Notes: generated by a model not told the origin, from the sequence alone. A stretch of DNA of 64,000 bases from Variovorax gossypii (GCF_003965815.1 NZ_RXOE01000009.1:1-64000); one strand, 5' to 3'. Counted from the stretch's first letter, positions 1-8,883 are shown. Program-made: numbers and translations.

Positions 1-35
1 TCGAAAAGCAAACCAGCCACAGGAGGCAATACAAC

Positions 36-3000
36 TCAAACCGCCTCCTCCTCAATAACAACCCGCCGCGAACTCCCCCCACCCAGTCGATCAAACGCCA
101 GATAAATAACAGGCGTAGTGAACAGAGTAAGCAGCTGACTGACGATCAACCCCCCAAAAATCGCCAACCCAAGAGGACGCCGCAACTCAGCCCCATCCCC
201 AAAACTCAGCATCAGCGGCACAGCAGCAAACAGCGCCGCCAGGGTAGTCATCAAGATAGGCCGAAACCGCAACAAAGCAGCCTGATGAATAGCCTCCCGA
301 GGAGACTTCCCCTGAGTCCTCTCAGCATCGATGGCGAAGTCGATCATCATGATCGCGTTCTTCTTCACGATGCCGATCAGCAGGATGATCCCGATGATCC
401 CGATCACCCCCAGGTCGTTGCCGGTGATCATCAGCGCCAGCAGCGCCCCCACCCCCGCCGACGGCAGCGTGGACAGGATCGTCAGCGGATGCACATAGCT
501 CTCGTACAGCACCCCCAGCACGATGTACACGCAGACCACGGCCGCAAGAATCAGCCACAGCTGGTTCGACAGCGACTTTTCATAGGCGCCGGAGGCCCCG
601 AGGAAAGTCATCGTAAGGCTGCTCGGCAACCCGATCTCCTTCGCGGCGGCGCGAATCGCATCGACCGATGCGCCGAGCGAGACGCCCGGCGCGGTGTCGA
701 AGTTCAGCGTGCTCGCCGGGTACTGCGCCACGTGCGTGATCTGCAGCGGCGCCTGCTGCTCCGAGATCTGGGCGATGGCCGACAGCGGCGTGGCCGTACC
801 CGATCCGGCGATCAGGCTGAGCTGGCCCAGCGTCTGGGGCGTGTTCACCATGCCGGGCTGCGCCTCCAGGATCACCCGGTACTGGTTCGTCTCGGTGAAG
901 ATGGTCGAGACGATGCGCTGGCCGAAGGCGCTGTAGAGCGCGTCGTCCACGGTGCTCGCCGTGATCGACAGCCGCGCCGCGGTGTCGCGGTTCACGTTCA
1001 CGAAGGCCGCGAGACCCTGCGCGCCGGCGTCGCTGCTCACGTTGCGCACCTTGCCCGACTCCTGCAGCTTCGCCACGAGCTTCTTCATCCACTCGGTGAC
1101 GGCCGCGCTGTCGACGCCCTCGAGCGACATGCGGTACTCGGTGGGGCCGGTCTCGGCGTCGATGGTCAGGTCCTGCGTGGGCTGCAGGTAGAGGGTGACG
1201 CCCGCCACCTGCCGCACGCGCTCGCGCAGGCGGTCCATCACCTCCTGCTGGCTGTCGCGGCTTTTCGTCAGGTTGATGAGCATGCTGCCGGTGTGCAGCA
1301 TGGTGTTGTTGGCGGCGTCCACGCCGACGAAGGAACTGAGGTTCTCGACCGCCGGGTCTTCCAGGATGGCCTGCGCCGCCTGCAGCTGCAGCTGCGACAT
1401 GCGGTCGAAGGACACGTCCTGCGCGGCCTGCACGCGAGCCTGGAGCTGGCCGGTGTCCTGCGTGGGGAACAGGCCCTTCGGAATCGAGAGGTAGAGCACC
1501 ACCGTCAACACCAGCGTCAGCAGCGCGACCAGCAGCGTGAGCGCCTGGTGATCGATCACCCAGTGCAGCGAACGGTCGTAGCGCACCATCACGCCGCTGA
1601 AGAAGCGCTGGGCGCGGGCGCCGAAGCCCTTGTCGGAGACCTGCTTCTTCTGCTCGTGCTTGAGCCAGCGCGCCGACATCATCGGCACCAGCGTGAGCGA
1701 CACCACGGCGGAGATCAGGATGGTGATGGCCAGCGTCACCGCGAACTCGCGGAACAGGCGGCCCACCACGTCGCCCATGAAGAGCAGCGGAATCAGCACC
1801 GCAATGAGCGACACGGTCAGCGAGATGATGGTGAAGCCGATCTGCGTCGCGCCCTTGAACGCTGCCTGCAGGGGCTTCTCGCCCTCCTCGATGTAGCGCG
1901 CGATGTTCTCGATCATCACGATCGCGTCGTCCACCACGAAGCCGGTGGCGATGGTCAGCGCCATCAGGCTCAGGTTGTTGAGGCTGTAGCCCAGCAGGTA
2001 CATCAGCCCGAAGGTGCCAATCAGCGAGATGGGCACCGCGACACTGGCGATGACGGTGGCGCGCAGGCTGCCCAGGAAGGCGAAGATCACCAGCACCACG
2101 AGCACCACGGCCAGCACCAGTTCCATCTCGACGTGCTCCACCGAGGCGCGGATGCCGGCCGTGCGGTCGCTCAGCACTTCGATCTTCAGCCCGGCGGGCA
2201 GGCCGGCCTGCAGCTCGGGCAGCTGCTTCTTGATGGCGTCGACGGTGGCGATCACGTTGGCGCCCGGCTGGCGCTGCACGTTCATGATGATCGCGGGCGA
2301 CAGCTTGTTGGTGCCGTCGGCCTTGTTGCCGGCCCAGGCGGCGAGCTGGTTGTTCTCGGCGCTGTTGACCACCTGCGCCACGTCGACCATGCGGATCGGC
2401 GCGCCGTTCTTGTACGAGACGATCAGGTTCTTGTAGTCGTCGACCGTCATCAGCTGGTCGTTCGAATTGATCGTGTAGGCGCGCTTCGGTCCGTCGAAGC
2501 TGCCCTTGGCGCCGTTGGAGTTGGCCGCCGAGATGGCCGTGCGCAGCGTGTCCAGCCCGATGCCGTTGGCCGCCAGCGCCTGGGTGTTGGCCTGGATGCG
2601 CATCGCCGGGCGCTGCCCGCCGCTGAGCGACACCAGCCCCACGCCCGAGACCTGGCTGATCTTCTGCGCGAGCCGGGTGTTGACCAGGTTCTGCACGTCG
2701 GTGAGCGGCAGCGTGTCGGAGGTGATGGAAAGCGTGAGCACCGGCGCGTCGGCCGGATTGACCTTGGCGTACACCGGCGGCGCCGGCAGGTCGGCCGGCA
2801 GCAGCGAGCCGCCGGCGTTGATGGCGGCCTGCACTTCCTGCTCGGCCACGTCGAGCGTGAGGCCCAGCGAGAACTGCAGCGTGATGATCGACACGCCCGC
2901 AGCGCTGGTCGAGCTCATGCGGTCGAGCCCCGACATCTGGCCGAACTGGCGTTCCAGCGGCGCGGTGACGGTGTTGCTCATGACCTCGGGGCTGCCCCCT

Positions 3001-3155
3001 GGGTAGAGCGTCTGGACCTGGATGGTCGGGTAGTCGACCTGCGGCAATGCCGACAGCGGCAGGAAGCGGAACGCCACCAGGCCGGCCAGCACGATGGCGA
3101 CCATCAGCAGCGAGGTCGCCACCGGCCGGAGGATGAACGGACGTGACGGACTCAC
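36..3155 (-). CDS. mdtB: RND multidrug efflux permease, MdtB-type
   Basis: Inner-membrane, proton-driven pump subunit of the HAE1 class, 1039 aa, the length expected for MdtB. The N-terminus (RPVATSLLMVAI, then PLSALPQVDYPTIQV) closely resembles E. coli MdtB as I recall it. Two halves each carry one plus five membrane segments around large periplasmic loops. The proton-relay aspartates are D409 and D410 in TM4, and the matching TM10 stretch KKNAIMMIDFA is present. The start is a GTG at 3155, 7 nt after a GGAGG, and 37 nt beyond the stop of the adaptor gene. In MdtABC systems a second permease (MdtC) normally follows; only 35 bases remain here, so it cannot be confirmed. The last ~100 codons use T/G-ending codons unlike the rest of the gene. 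Substrates cannot be read from the sequence. Confidence 0.93.
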   Translation of the reverse strand: MSPSRPFILRPVATSLLMVAIVLAGLVAFRFLPLSALPQVDYPTIQVQTLYPGGSPEVMSNTVTAPLERQFGQMSGLDRMSSTSAAGVSIITLQFSLGLTLDVAEQEVQAAINAGGSLLPADLPAPPVYAKVNPADAPVLTLSITSDTLPLTDVQNLVNTRLAQKISQVSGVGLVSLSGGQRPAMRIQANTQALAANGIGLDTLRTAISAANSNGAKGSFDGPKRAYTINSNDQLMTVDDYKNLIVSYKNGAPIRMVDVAQVVNSAENNQLAAWAGNKADGTNKLSPAIIMNVQRQPGANVIATVDAIKKQLPELQAGLPAGLKIEVLSDRTAGIRASVEHVEMELVLAVVLVVLVIFAFLGSLRATVIASVAVPISLIGTFGLMYLLGYSLNNLSLMALTIATGFVVDDAIVMIENIARYIEEGEKPLQAAFKGATQIGFTIISLTVSLIAVLIPLLFMGDVVGRLFREFAVTLAITILISAVVSLTLVPMMSARWLKHEQKKQVSDKGFGARAQRFFSGVMVRYDRSLHWVIDHQALTLLVALLTLVLTVVLYLSIPKGLFPTQDTGQLQARVQAAQDVSFDRMSQLQLQAAQAILEDPAVENLSSFVGVDAANNTMLHTGSMLINLTKSRDSQQEVMDRLRERVRQVAGVTLYLQPTQDLTIDAETGPTEYRMSLEGVDSAAVTEWMKKLVAKLQESGKVRNVSSDAGAQGLAAFVNVNRDTAARLSITASTVDDALYSAFGQRIVSTIFTETNQYRVILEAQPGMVNTPQTLGQLSLIAGSGTATPLSAIAQISEQQAPLQITHVAQYPASTLNFDTAPGVSLGASVDAIRAAAKEIGLPSSLTMTFLGASGAYEKSLSNQLWLILAAVVCVYIVLGVLYESYVHPLTILSTLPSAGVGALLALMITGNDLGVIGIIGIILLIGIVKKNAIMMIDFAIDAERTQGKSPREAIHQAALLRFRPILMTTLAALFAAVPLMLSFGDGAELRRPLGLAIFGGLIVSQLLTLFTTPVIYLAFDRLGGGSSRRVVIEEEAV

Positions 3156-3192
3156 CGGGAAGCCTCCGCGCGATTGCGTTCAGCGCCGCTCG

Positions 3193-4893
3193 TCATGGGC
3201 CGCGCCTGCCCTGCCCGCCTTCGCCGCGGCCTTCGGACATGCGCTGCCAGCGCTCCAGCGCCGCCGGGTCGCCGCGGTCCAGCGCCTCCAGGAAGCGCTT
3301 GCGGCGTTCGAGCTGTTCGGGGTTGTCTTTGGCCGAATCGAGCATGCGCTGGCGCTGCTCGGCGGTCGGGAGCTTTGCGGGGGCCGGGGCTGGTTCGGCC
3401 GGGGCCTGAGCCGCCGGCGCCGCTGGAGCAGCAGGAGCCGTTGCCGCCGACGGAGCAGCCGGGGCAGCGGGTGTTGCGCCAGCTGCCGCGGGAGCCGCCG
3501 GGGCCTGGCCCGGTGCCTCGCCCTTCGACCCCGCCGTACCGTTGGCACCGCCGGCGCCGCCGTGTCGGCGCCCGCCGCGCGCACCGCCGGCGGGTGCCGA
3601 CGCCGCGCCGGCCGGCCGGTCGACCTGGGTCTGCACCCGCGCGCCGTCCTTCAGCCGGTCGCCGCCTTCGGTCACGACCTGCTCGCCGGCCTTCAGGCCG
3701 GACATGATCGCCACGTTGTCCACGCTCGATTCGCCGCGCGTCACCGGACGCTGGGACACCGTGCTGTCGTCGTTCAGCACGTATACGTAGTCGCCGTTGG
3801 GCCCGTGGCGCAGCGCCGTGACGGGCACGACCACCGCGCTGTTCACGGTGCGCAGCAGCAGCCGCAGGTTGACGAACTGGTTCGGGAACAGCGCGTTGTC
3901 GGCATTGGCGAAACGGGCCTTGGCCTTCACGGTGCCGGTGGCGGTGTCGACCATGTTGTCGAGCGTGGAGAAGGTGCCGTTCGCCAGCCGCCGCGTGCGC
4001 GTGCGGTCGAAGGCGGTGGCGTCGAGCTTCGCGCCCTGGCCCAGGCGCTCCTGCACCTCGGGCACGCGATCCTGCGGAATGGCGAATTCGACGTCGATGG
4101 GCGCGATCTGCGTGATGGTCGCCACGCCGTTGGTGGTGCCCGTGGAGATGTAGTTGCCCGCGTCCACCGGCCTCAGGCCGATGCGGCCGCTGGCCGGCGC
4201 GGTGATGCGGCTCCAGGCGAGGTTGAGCTTTGCGGTGTTCTCGTTGGCGCGGTCGATGGCCACCGTGCCCTCGAGCTGCTTGACCAGCGCGGCCTGGGTG
4301 TCCACGTCCTGCCGGGCGATGGAGTCCTGCCCCAGCAGGGTCTGGTAGCGCTGCAGCGTGACGCGCGCCGCCGCGAGCTGCGCCTCGTCGCGCTGCCGGG
4401 CGCCGGAGGCCTGGTCCAGCGCATTCTGGAAAGGCTGCGGGTCGATGGTGGCCAGCACGTCGCCCTTCTTGACCATCTGCCCTTCCTGGAAGAGCACGGA
4501 GGTGAGCACGCCCGACACCTGCGGCTGGACGACCACGTTGGCCAGCGGCGTGACGGTGCCCAGCGCCTCCAGTTGCACCGGAATGTCGGCCTGCCGGGCC
4601 GTGGCGATGCCGACGGTGCTGGAAGCCGCTCCGCCGCCGCCGCCGCGTCCGGGGCCCCCGGGACCGCCAGGGCCGCCCGGACCTCCGGGACCGCCCTGCC
4701 GGCCTCCGCCGGGGAAGCCCCCGGGGCCGGCCGCGGGCGTCTTCGAGCGCTGGATCAGGTACCAGGCGCTGCCGCCGAGCACCACGAGCAGCAGCAGGGT
4801 CAGCAGGCCGCCCACCCAGCGGCGCCTGCGCACTGTCGGATGTGTCGGAGACACGGTGGAAGGCAGCGGCTCGGTCGGTTTTTCTTGTTCCAT
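3193..4893 (-). CDS. mdtA: RND efflux periplasmic adaptor, MdtA-type
   Basis: Membrane-fusion protein that links the RND pump to an outer-membrane channel, 566 aa. One N-terminal membrane anchor (about 27-46) is followed by a Gly/Pro tract (56-88) with GGP repeats, then the usual hairpin, lipoyl and beta-barrel domains (for example VQPQVSGVLTSVLFQEGQ and GDVLATIDPQPFQ). It is much longer than E. coli MdtA (about 415 aa). The extra length is the Gly/Pro tract plus a C-terminal tail from about 423: an Ala/Pro/Gly-rich stretch (427-507) and then a charged, probably helical end. It is first gene of the pump operon, with mdtB 37 nt downstream. The 258 bases upstream are shared with a divergent membrane-protein gene and contain a 14-bp direct repeat. 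Function is certain at family level; the roles of the linker and tail are unknown. Confidence 0.92.
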   Translation of the reverse strand: MEQEKPTEPLPSTVSPTHPTVRRRRWVGGLLTLLLLVVLGGSAWYLIQRSKTPAAGPGGFPGGGRQGGPGGPGGPGGPGGPGRGGGGGAASSTVGIATARQADIPVQLEALGTVTPLANVVVQPQVSGVLTSVLFQEGQMVKKGDVLATIDPQPFQNALDQASGARQRDEAQLAAARVTLQRYQTLLGQDSIARQDVDTQAALVKQLEGTVAIDRANENTAKLNLAWSRITAPASGRIGLRPVDAGNYISTGTTNGVATITQIAPIDVEFAIPQDRVPEVQERLGQGAKLDATAFDRTRTRRLANGTFSTLDNMVDTATGTVKAKARFANADNALFPNQFVNLRLLLRTVNSAVVVPVTALRHGPNGDYVYVLNDDSTVSQRPVTRGESSVDNVAIMSGLKAGEQVVTEGGDRLKDGARVQTQVDRPAGAASAPAGGARGGRRHGGAGGANGTAGSKGEAPGQAPAAPAAAGATPAAPAAPSAATAPAAPAAPAAQAPAEPAPAPAKLPTAEQRQRMLDSAKDNPEQLERRKRFLEALDRGDPAALERWQRMSEGRGEGGQGRRGP

Positions 4894-5005
4894 GGACGGT
4901 GCGTGCGAAAGGTGCGGAAAGCGAACCAGCGTAGTACAGCGCGGAATGGTAGCCCCGCTCTTTGCTGCCCCGTAAAGGGGCGGTAAAGCTGTTCACCAGG
5001 CCTGC

Positions 5006-5039
5006 GCAATTCGCGCCGCCGGGCTGCAATTCGCGCCGC
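5006..5039. repeat. Two direct copies of a 14-bp sequence in a divergent promoter region
   Basis: The sequence GCAATTCGCGCCGC occurs at 5006-5019 and again at 5026-5039, a 20-bp period or about two helical turns. It lies between the divergent pump operon (start 4893) and the membrane-protein operon (start 5152). Direct repeats spaced by two turns are a common layout for response-regulator binding, so this may be an operator; that role is inferred. Confidence 0.4.
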
Positions 5040-5151
5040 GTGCATGCATTCCGTCGCACGCCGGTGGCGGCTGCGGATGGGCGCCGGCACAGTCTGCTCC
5101 ATCGATTCCAGTCCCCTTTCAGGATTCCTTCACCTTCCACGGAGTGCCGCC

Positions 5152-5673
5152 ATGCTGATGCAGATCATCCTTCACACGCCCAAGTGGGTCTTCGCCGTGT
5201 TCTTCCTGCTGCTGTGGCTCGGCGCCCGGCAACTGCTCACCAACGAGGTGAGCCTGACCCGCGTGACGCTGATGCCCGTCGCCATGGGTGGCCTGTCGGT
5301 CTACGGCGTGGTTTCGGTCTTCGGCGACTCCTTCGGCGCCCTGCTCGGCTGGGCCGCCGCCGCGGCCGTGATGGCGGCACTGGTGCTGCAGCGCCCGCTG
5401 CCAGCCGCCACCCGCTACGACGCGGCCGCGCGCCAGTTCCAGGTGGCCGGCAGCCCGGTGCCGCTCATGCTCATGATGGGCATCTTCCTGACCAAGTACG
5501 TGGTCGGCGCCACGCTGGCCATGCACCCCGAAATGCGCCACCAGCCCGTCCTCGCCCTCGCGGTGCCCGTGCTCTACGGCGCTTTCACCGGTGTCTTCGT
5601 GGCCCGCGCCGTACGGCTGTGGAAGCTGGCCATCCGCACTGACGCTATGTCGGCCGCCGCCCGCGCCGCCTAA
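5152..5673 (+). CDS. DUF6622-like integral membrane protein
   Basis: Protein of 173 aa with five or six hydrophobic segments and no soluble domain, resembling the DUF6622 family of uncharacterised membrane proteins. The start at 5152 (MLMQIILHTPK) is preferred over an in-frame ATG at 5044 because GGAG sits 8 nt upstream and the longer form would add a Cys/Arg-rich non-membrane extension. It is first gene of a run of five same-strand genes: the hydroxylase starts 33 nt after its stop and the later genes are nearly all overlapping. This suggests a role at the membrane together with the hydroxylase and the LytS/LytTR pair. No catalytic motif is visible. Confidence 0.75.
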   Translation: MLMQIILHTPKWVFAVFFLLLWLGARQLLTNEVSLTRVTLMPVAMGGLSVYGVVSVFGDSFGALLGWAAAAAVMAALVLQRPLPAATRYDAAARQFQVAGSPVPLMLMMGIFLTKYVVGATLAMHPEMRHQPVLALAVPVLYGAFTGVFVARAVRLWKLAIRTDAMSAAARAA

Positions 5674-5706
5674 TATTCCCGAGCCACGACTTCCCGGACC
5701 GCCGCC

Positions 5707-6663
5707 ATGAACGCGCTCTTGCTGATCCTCAAGATCTCCGTCACGGTGGTGCTCGTCGCCTCCATCGCCGAAGCGCTGGTGCTGTCGTGGCGCAACGGCT
5801 GGCGCAGCTACGACTGGAAGGCCGCCGGCGTCTCGGTGTTCGACTTCCTGGTGCGCGAATACCCCCTGCGCTGGCTGCTGCCGCTGGCCTTCTGGACCGG
5901 GGCGATGGACTGGTTCTACGCCCACCGCCTCTTCACCCTGCCGATGGACCACTGGACCGGCTGGGCCGCCTGCTTCATCGGCCAGGAGTTCTGCTACTAC
6001 TGGTATCACCGCGCGGCGCACCGGGTGCGCTGGTTCTGGTGCACCCACGCCATCCACCACTCGCCGAACCAGCTGAACCTGTCGGCCGCCTACCGCTTCG
6101 GCTGGACCGGCCGCCTCACCGGCACCCTGGCCTTCTTCATGCTGGCACCGCTGCTGGGCATGCCGCCCCGGGTGATCCTGCTGATGCTCACGCTGAACCT
6201 GCTGTACCAGTTCTGGATTCACGCGACCTGGATCCCGCGCCTTGGCCCGCTGGAATGGGTGCTGAACACCCCCTCGGCCCACCGCGTGCACCACGCCTCG
6301 AACCTGGAATACCTGGACGGCAACTACGGCGGCGTGCTGATCGTGTTCGACCGCCTGTTCGGCACCTACATTCCCGAGCGCGCCGACCTGCCCTGCCGCT
6401 ACGGGCTGGTCAACCCGGTCACCACGCACAACATCCTGGAGATCGAGTTCGGCCAGTGGCGCGCGCTCTTTCGCGACCTCGCCTCGGCCCGCTCGGTGCG
6501 CGCCTTCGTCGGCTACCTCGTGAAGCCGCCGGGCTGGAAGCCCGACGGCCCCGGCGACACCACCGAGGAGCTGCGCCAGCGCGCTGCCCTGCAGGCGGTG
6601 CCGGCGGGGCAGCCTGCCGGCACCACCGATTTCCTTCCTGTCCAATACAAGGAGCTGTCATGA
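5707..6663 (+). CDS. Sterol desaturase / fatty acid hydroxylase family enzyme
   Basis: Di-iron membrane oxygenase of the fatty acid hydroxylase superfamily, 318 aa. The histidine-box ladder is complete: H101-RAA-H105, H114-AI-H117-H118, H172, and H192-RV-H195-H196. Membrane segments lie near 5-25, 55-75, 85-100 and 140-170, which would place the metal site at the cytoplasmic face. In this family the enzymes hydroxylate or desaturate lipids, sterols or carotenoids; the substrate here is not known. The stop overlaps the ATG of the next gene by 4 nt (ATGA), so the two are translationally coupled. It lies upstream of a LytS/LytTR sensor pair, so a lipid product could be linked to that sensor (inference). 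Confidence 0.88.
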   Translation: MNALLLILKISVTVVLVASIAEALVLSWRNGWRSYDWKAAGVSVFDFLVREYPLRWLLPLAFWTGAMDWFYAHRLFTLPMDHWTGWAACFIGQEFCYYWYHRAAHRVRWFWCTHAIHHSPNQLNLSAAYRFGWTGRLTGTLAFFMLAPLLGMPPRVILLMLTLNLLYQFWIHATWIPRLGPLEWVLNTPSAHRVHHASNLEYLDGNYGGVLIVFDRLFGTYIPERADLPCRYGLVNPVTTHNILEIEFGQWRALFRDLASARSVRAFVGYLVKPPGWKPDGPGDTTEELRQRAALQAVPAGQPAGTTDFLPVQYKELS

Positions 6664-6959
6664 CTTCCTACGCATCCTCCGATTCCTCCCGCTCCGACAT
6701 CGAGCGCCTCGCCCGCCGCCGCGCCGGCGCCAAGATGGGCTGGTACATCCACGCCTTCGTCTACGTGCTGGTCAACGTCGGCCTCGTCACTATCTCGGCC
6801 GCCAACGGCCGCAGCTGGGCCATGTACCCGCTCATGGGCTGGGGCCTGGGCCTGCTGATCCATGGCGCCGTGGTCTGGTTCATCGCTCCCGGCGGTGGCT
6901 TCTACGACCGGCTGGTGGAGCGCGAGCGCCGCGCGCTGGGGGGCCGGGACCGGGGATGA
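6660..6959 (+). CDS. 2TM domain protein
   Basis: Small membrane protein, 99 aa, with two membrane hairpin segments (about 28-46 and 55-75) between a basic N-terminus and a charged C-terminus. It matches the 2TM domain that is often found alone or fused ahead of LytS-type histidine kinases. Its ATG overlaps the hydroxylase stop by 4 nt, and its own stop overlaps the kinase ATG in the same way (6956-6959). The tight coupling suggests it works with the kinase, perhaps as an accessory membrane sensor; this role is inferred. Confidence 0.82.
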   Translation: MTSYASSDSSRSDIERLARRRAGAKMGWYIHAFVYVLVNVGLVTISAANGRSWAMYPLMGWGLGLLIHGAVVWFIAPGGGFYDRLVERERRALGGRDRG

Positions 6960-8017
6960 GTTCTACGCCGCCAGGCCGCTTCCGCGCGGAAAACATCCGG
7001 GACATGCTTCGGCATGGCCTGATCACCGCCGTCTTCTGCTGCCTCATCGCCATCGCAATGACCATCACCGGCGGCGAGAACTGGGCCGGTCATCTGGTCT
7101 ATTCGCTGGCGATCGGGATGGTCAGTTGGCTGTTCATCGACACGGGGCGGCTCCTGCTCAGCGGGGCCAGTGAAACCCACTGGCCGAACTGGCCCTGGGG
7201 CTTCATGCTGATCGCGCTCGGCGTGGCCGTCGGCTTCTTCGTCGGCAACCTCATAGGCGACGCCGTGTTCGGCGCTCCCCGGTTCGACTTCCTCGACATC
7301 AGGGGCCACAAGCTGGCCACCGGCGTCACGATCACCATCATCGCGACCGTCGGCATGTGCTTCTTCTTCTACAGCCTCGGCAAGAGCAAGCACATGCAGA
7401 GCCAGATCGAGCTGGCCCAGCGCAACGCCACCGAGGCGCGGCTGAAGCTGCTCGAGACGCAGCTGGAGCCGCACATGCTCTTCAACACGCTGGCCAACCT
7501 GCGGGTGCTGATCACCGTCGACCCGCCGCGCGCCGTGGCCATGCTCGACCGGCTCAACAGCTACCTGCGCATGACGCTGAGCGGCTCGCGCGCGCTCTCG
7601 CATCCGCTGTCGGCCGAGTTCGAGCGGCTGGGCGACTACCTGGAGCTGATGTCGGTGCGCATGGGCGCGCGCCTGCGCTACACGCTCGACCTGCCGCAGG
7701 AGCTGCGCGACGCGCCGGTGCCACCGCTGCTGCTTCAGCCGCTGGTGGAGAACAGCATCCGCCACGGCCTGGAGCCGAAGGTGGAAGGCGGAGAGATCGT
7801 CGTGCGTGCGCGTACGGAAGCCGGCCAGCTGGTGATCGAGGTGAACGACACCGGCGTGGGCCTCGGCGCGGCGCCGCCCTCGGAAGGCAGCGGCTTCGGG
7901 CTGGAGCAGGTGCGCGAGCGGCTCGCCACCGTCTACGGCGCGCAGGGCCGCATGAGCATCGGGCCCTCGCCTTCCGGCGGTACCAGCACCACGCTGAGCT
8001 TTCCGGCATCCGCCTGA
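6956..8017 (+). CDS. LytS/YehU-type sensor histidine kinase
   Basis: Membrane sensor kinase, 353 aa. Four membrane segments (about 21-38, 48-66, 82-100, 120-140) lead into a His_kinase domain whose phospho-acceptor is H173 in QLEPHMLFNTLANL. An HATPase domain follows, with N-box PLVENSIRHGLEPK, G1 box NDTGVG and GFGLEQVRERL. There is no extracellular sensor domain, so the signal is probably sensed within the membrane or brought by the 2TM neighbour. It starts in the ATGA overlap with the 2TM gene, and the response regulator starts 29 nt downstream. This is the normal order for a LytS/LytTR two-component pair. Confidence 0.92.
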   Translation: MSSTPPGRFRAENIRDMLRHGLITAVFCCLIAIAMTITGGENWAGHLVYSLAIGMVSWLFIDTGRLLLSGASETHWPNWPWGFMLIALGVAVGFFVGNLIGDAVFGAPRFDFLDIRGHKLATGVTITIIATVGMCFFFYSLGKSKHMQSQIELAQRNATEARLKLLETQLEPHMLFNTLANLRVLITVDPPRAVAMLDRLNSYLRMTLSGSRALSHPLSAEFERLGDYLELMSVRMGARLRYTLDLPQELRDAPVPPLLLQPLVENSIRHGLEPKVEGGEIVVRARTEAGQLVIEVNDTGVGLGAAPPSEGSGFGLEQVRERLATVYGAQGRMSIGPSPSGGTSTTLSFPASA

Positions 8018-8046
8018 ATGCGAACACACCACAAAACAACGACAAG

Positions 8047-8883
8047 ATGACCAACCCTACCGCCCTCATCGCAGAAGACGAGCCCCTGCTCGCGCAGGCC
8101 CTCAAGGCCGAACTGGCCTCCGCATGGCCCGAGCTGCAGATCGTCGCCACGGCAGGCGATGGCCGTAGCGCGGTGCGCGAGGCCCTGCGGCTGCTGCCCC
8201 AGGTGCTTTTCTTCGATATCCGCATGCCCGGCCTCGACGGCCTCGGCGCCGCCGCCGAACTGGCCGACTGCTGGCCCGCCGACGAAGCGCCCATGCCGCA
8301 GCTGGTGTTCGTGACGGCCTACGACGAATACGCCGCCCGCGCCTTCGAGGCCCAGGCCATCGACTACGTGCTCAAGCCGGTGCAGCCCGAGCGCCTGCGC
8401 AAGACCGTGGGCCGGCTGCAGCAGGCGCTGGCAGCCAGGCAGCCGGCGCCCTCCACGCCGGCCCTGGCCGACGCGGCGCTGGAACAGACGCTCGCCCAGT
8501 GGCGCCAGGTGCTGGGCGCGGCAGGAGCCGGAGCGGCCTCGGCCACGCCCGCTCCGCTGCGCATGATCGCCGCGAGCGACGCCGGCGGCAGCACCGTGCG
8601 CATGGTGCCGATCGACGAAGTGCTGTATTTCGAGGCAGCCGACAAATACCTGCGCGTGCTGACCGCCACGCACGAATACCTGATCCGCACGCCGCTGAAG
8701 CAACTGCTGCCCCAGCTCGACGCCGACACCTTCTGGCAGGTGCACCGGGCGGTGGTGGTGCGCAGTTCGGCCATCGAATCGGTGCACCGCGACGAGGCCG
8801 GCAAGCTGCACCTGATGCTGCGCGGGCGGGCCGAGAAGATTCCGGTCAGCCGGCTGTACGCCCATCTTTTTCGCGCCATGTGA
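8047..8883 (+). CDS. LytTR-type response regulator
   Basis: Response regulator, 278 aa. Receiver domain at 1-125: acidic pocket E10-D11, phospho-acceptor D57 in FFDIRMPG, switch residue in VTAYDEY, and K in DYVLKPV. An Ala-rich linker (about 130-178) leads to a C-terminal LytTR DNA-binding domain (about 178-275; EVLYFEAADKYLRV and FWQVHRAVVVR). It is the cognate partner of the kinase just upstream. LytTR proteins bind direct repeats about two turns apart. The operon ends here at a strong bidirectional hairpin terminator 25 nt later. Target genes are unknown; self-regulation of the operon is a reasonable guess. Confidence 0.93.
   Translation: MTNPTALIAEDEPLLAQALKAELASAWPELQIVATAGDGRSAVREALRLLPQVLFFDIRMPGLDGLGAAAELADCWPADEAPMPQLVFVTAYDEYAARAFEAQAIDYVLKPVQPERLRKTVGRLQQALAARQPAPSTPALADAALEQTLAQWRQVLGAAGAGAASATPAPLRMIAASDAGGSTVRMVPIDEVLYFEAADKYLRVLTATHEYLIRTPLKQLLPQLDADTFWQVHRAVVVRSSAIESVHRDEAGKLHLMLRGRAEKIPVSRLYAHLFRAM

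Noticed and set aside
1..35. Start of an mdtC gene at the left edge
   Set aside because: The 35 bases contain no convincing ribosome-binding site and start codon on the minus strand, so mdtC cannot be called.
285..3146. A 953-codon open frame on the plus strand opposite mdtB
   Set aside because: Its product is Arg/His/Gln-rich without any domain, as expected for the antisense frame of a high-GC gene. The minus-strand mdtB protein is a complete, well-conserved family member.
5006..5039. CRISPR or tandem array
   Set aside because: Only two 14-bp copies with a 6-bp gap; no array anywhere in the window and no cas genes.
3094..5140. Long open frames of both strands around the adaptor gene
   Set aside because: The Gly/Pro- and Ala/Pro-rich codons of the adaptor keep other frames open; only the 566-codon minus-strand frame has adaptor motifs.
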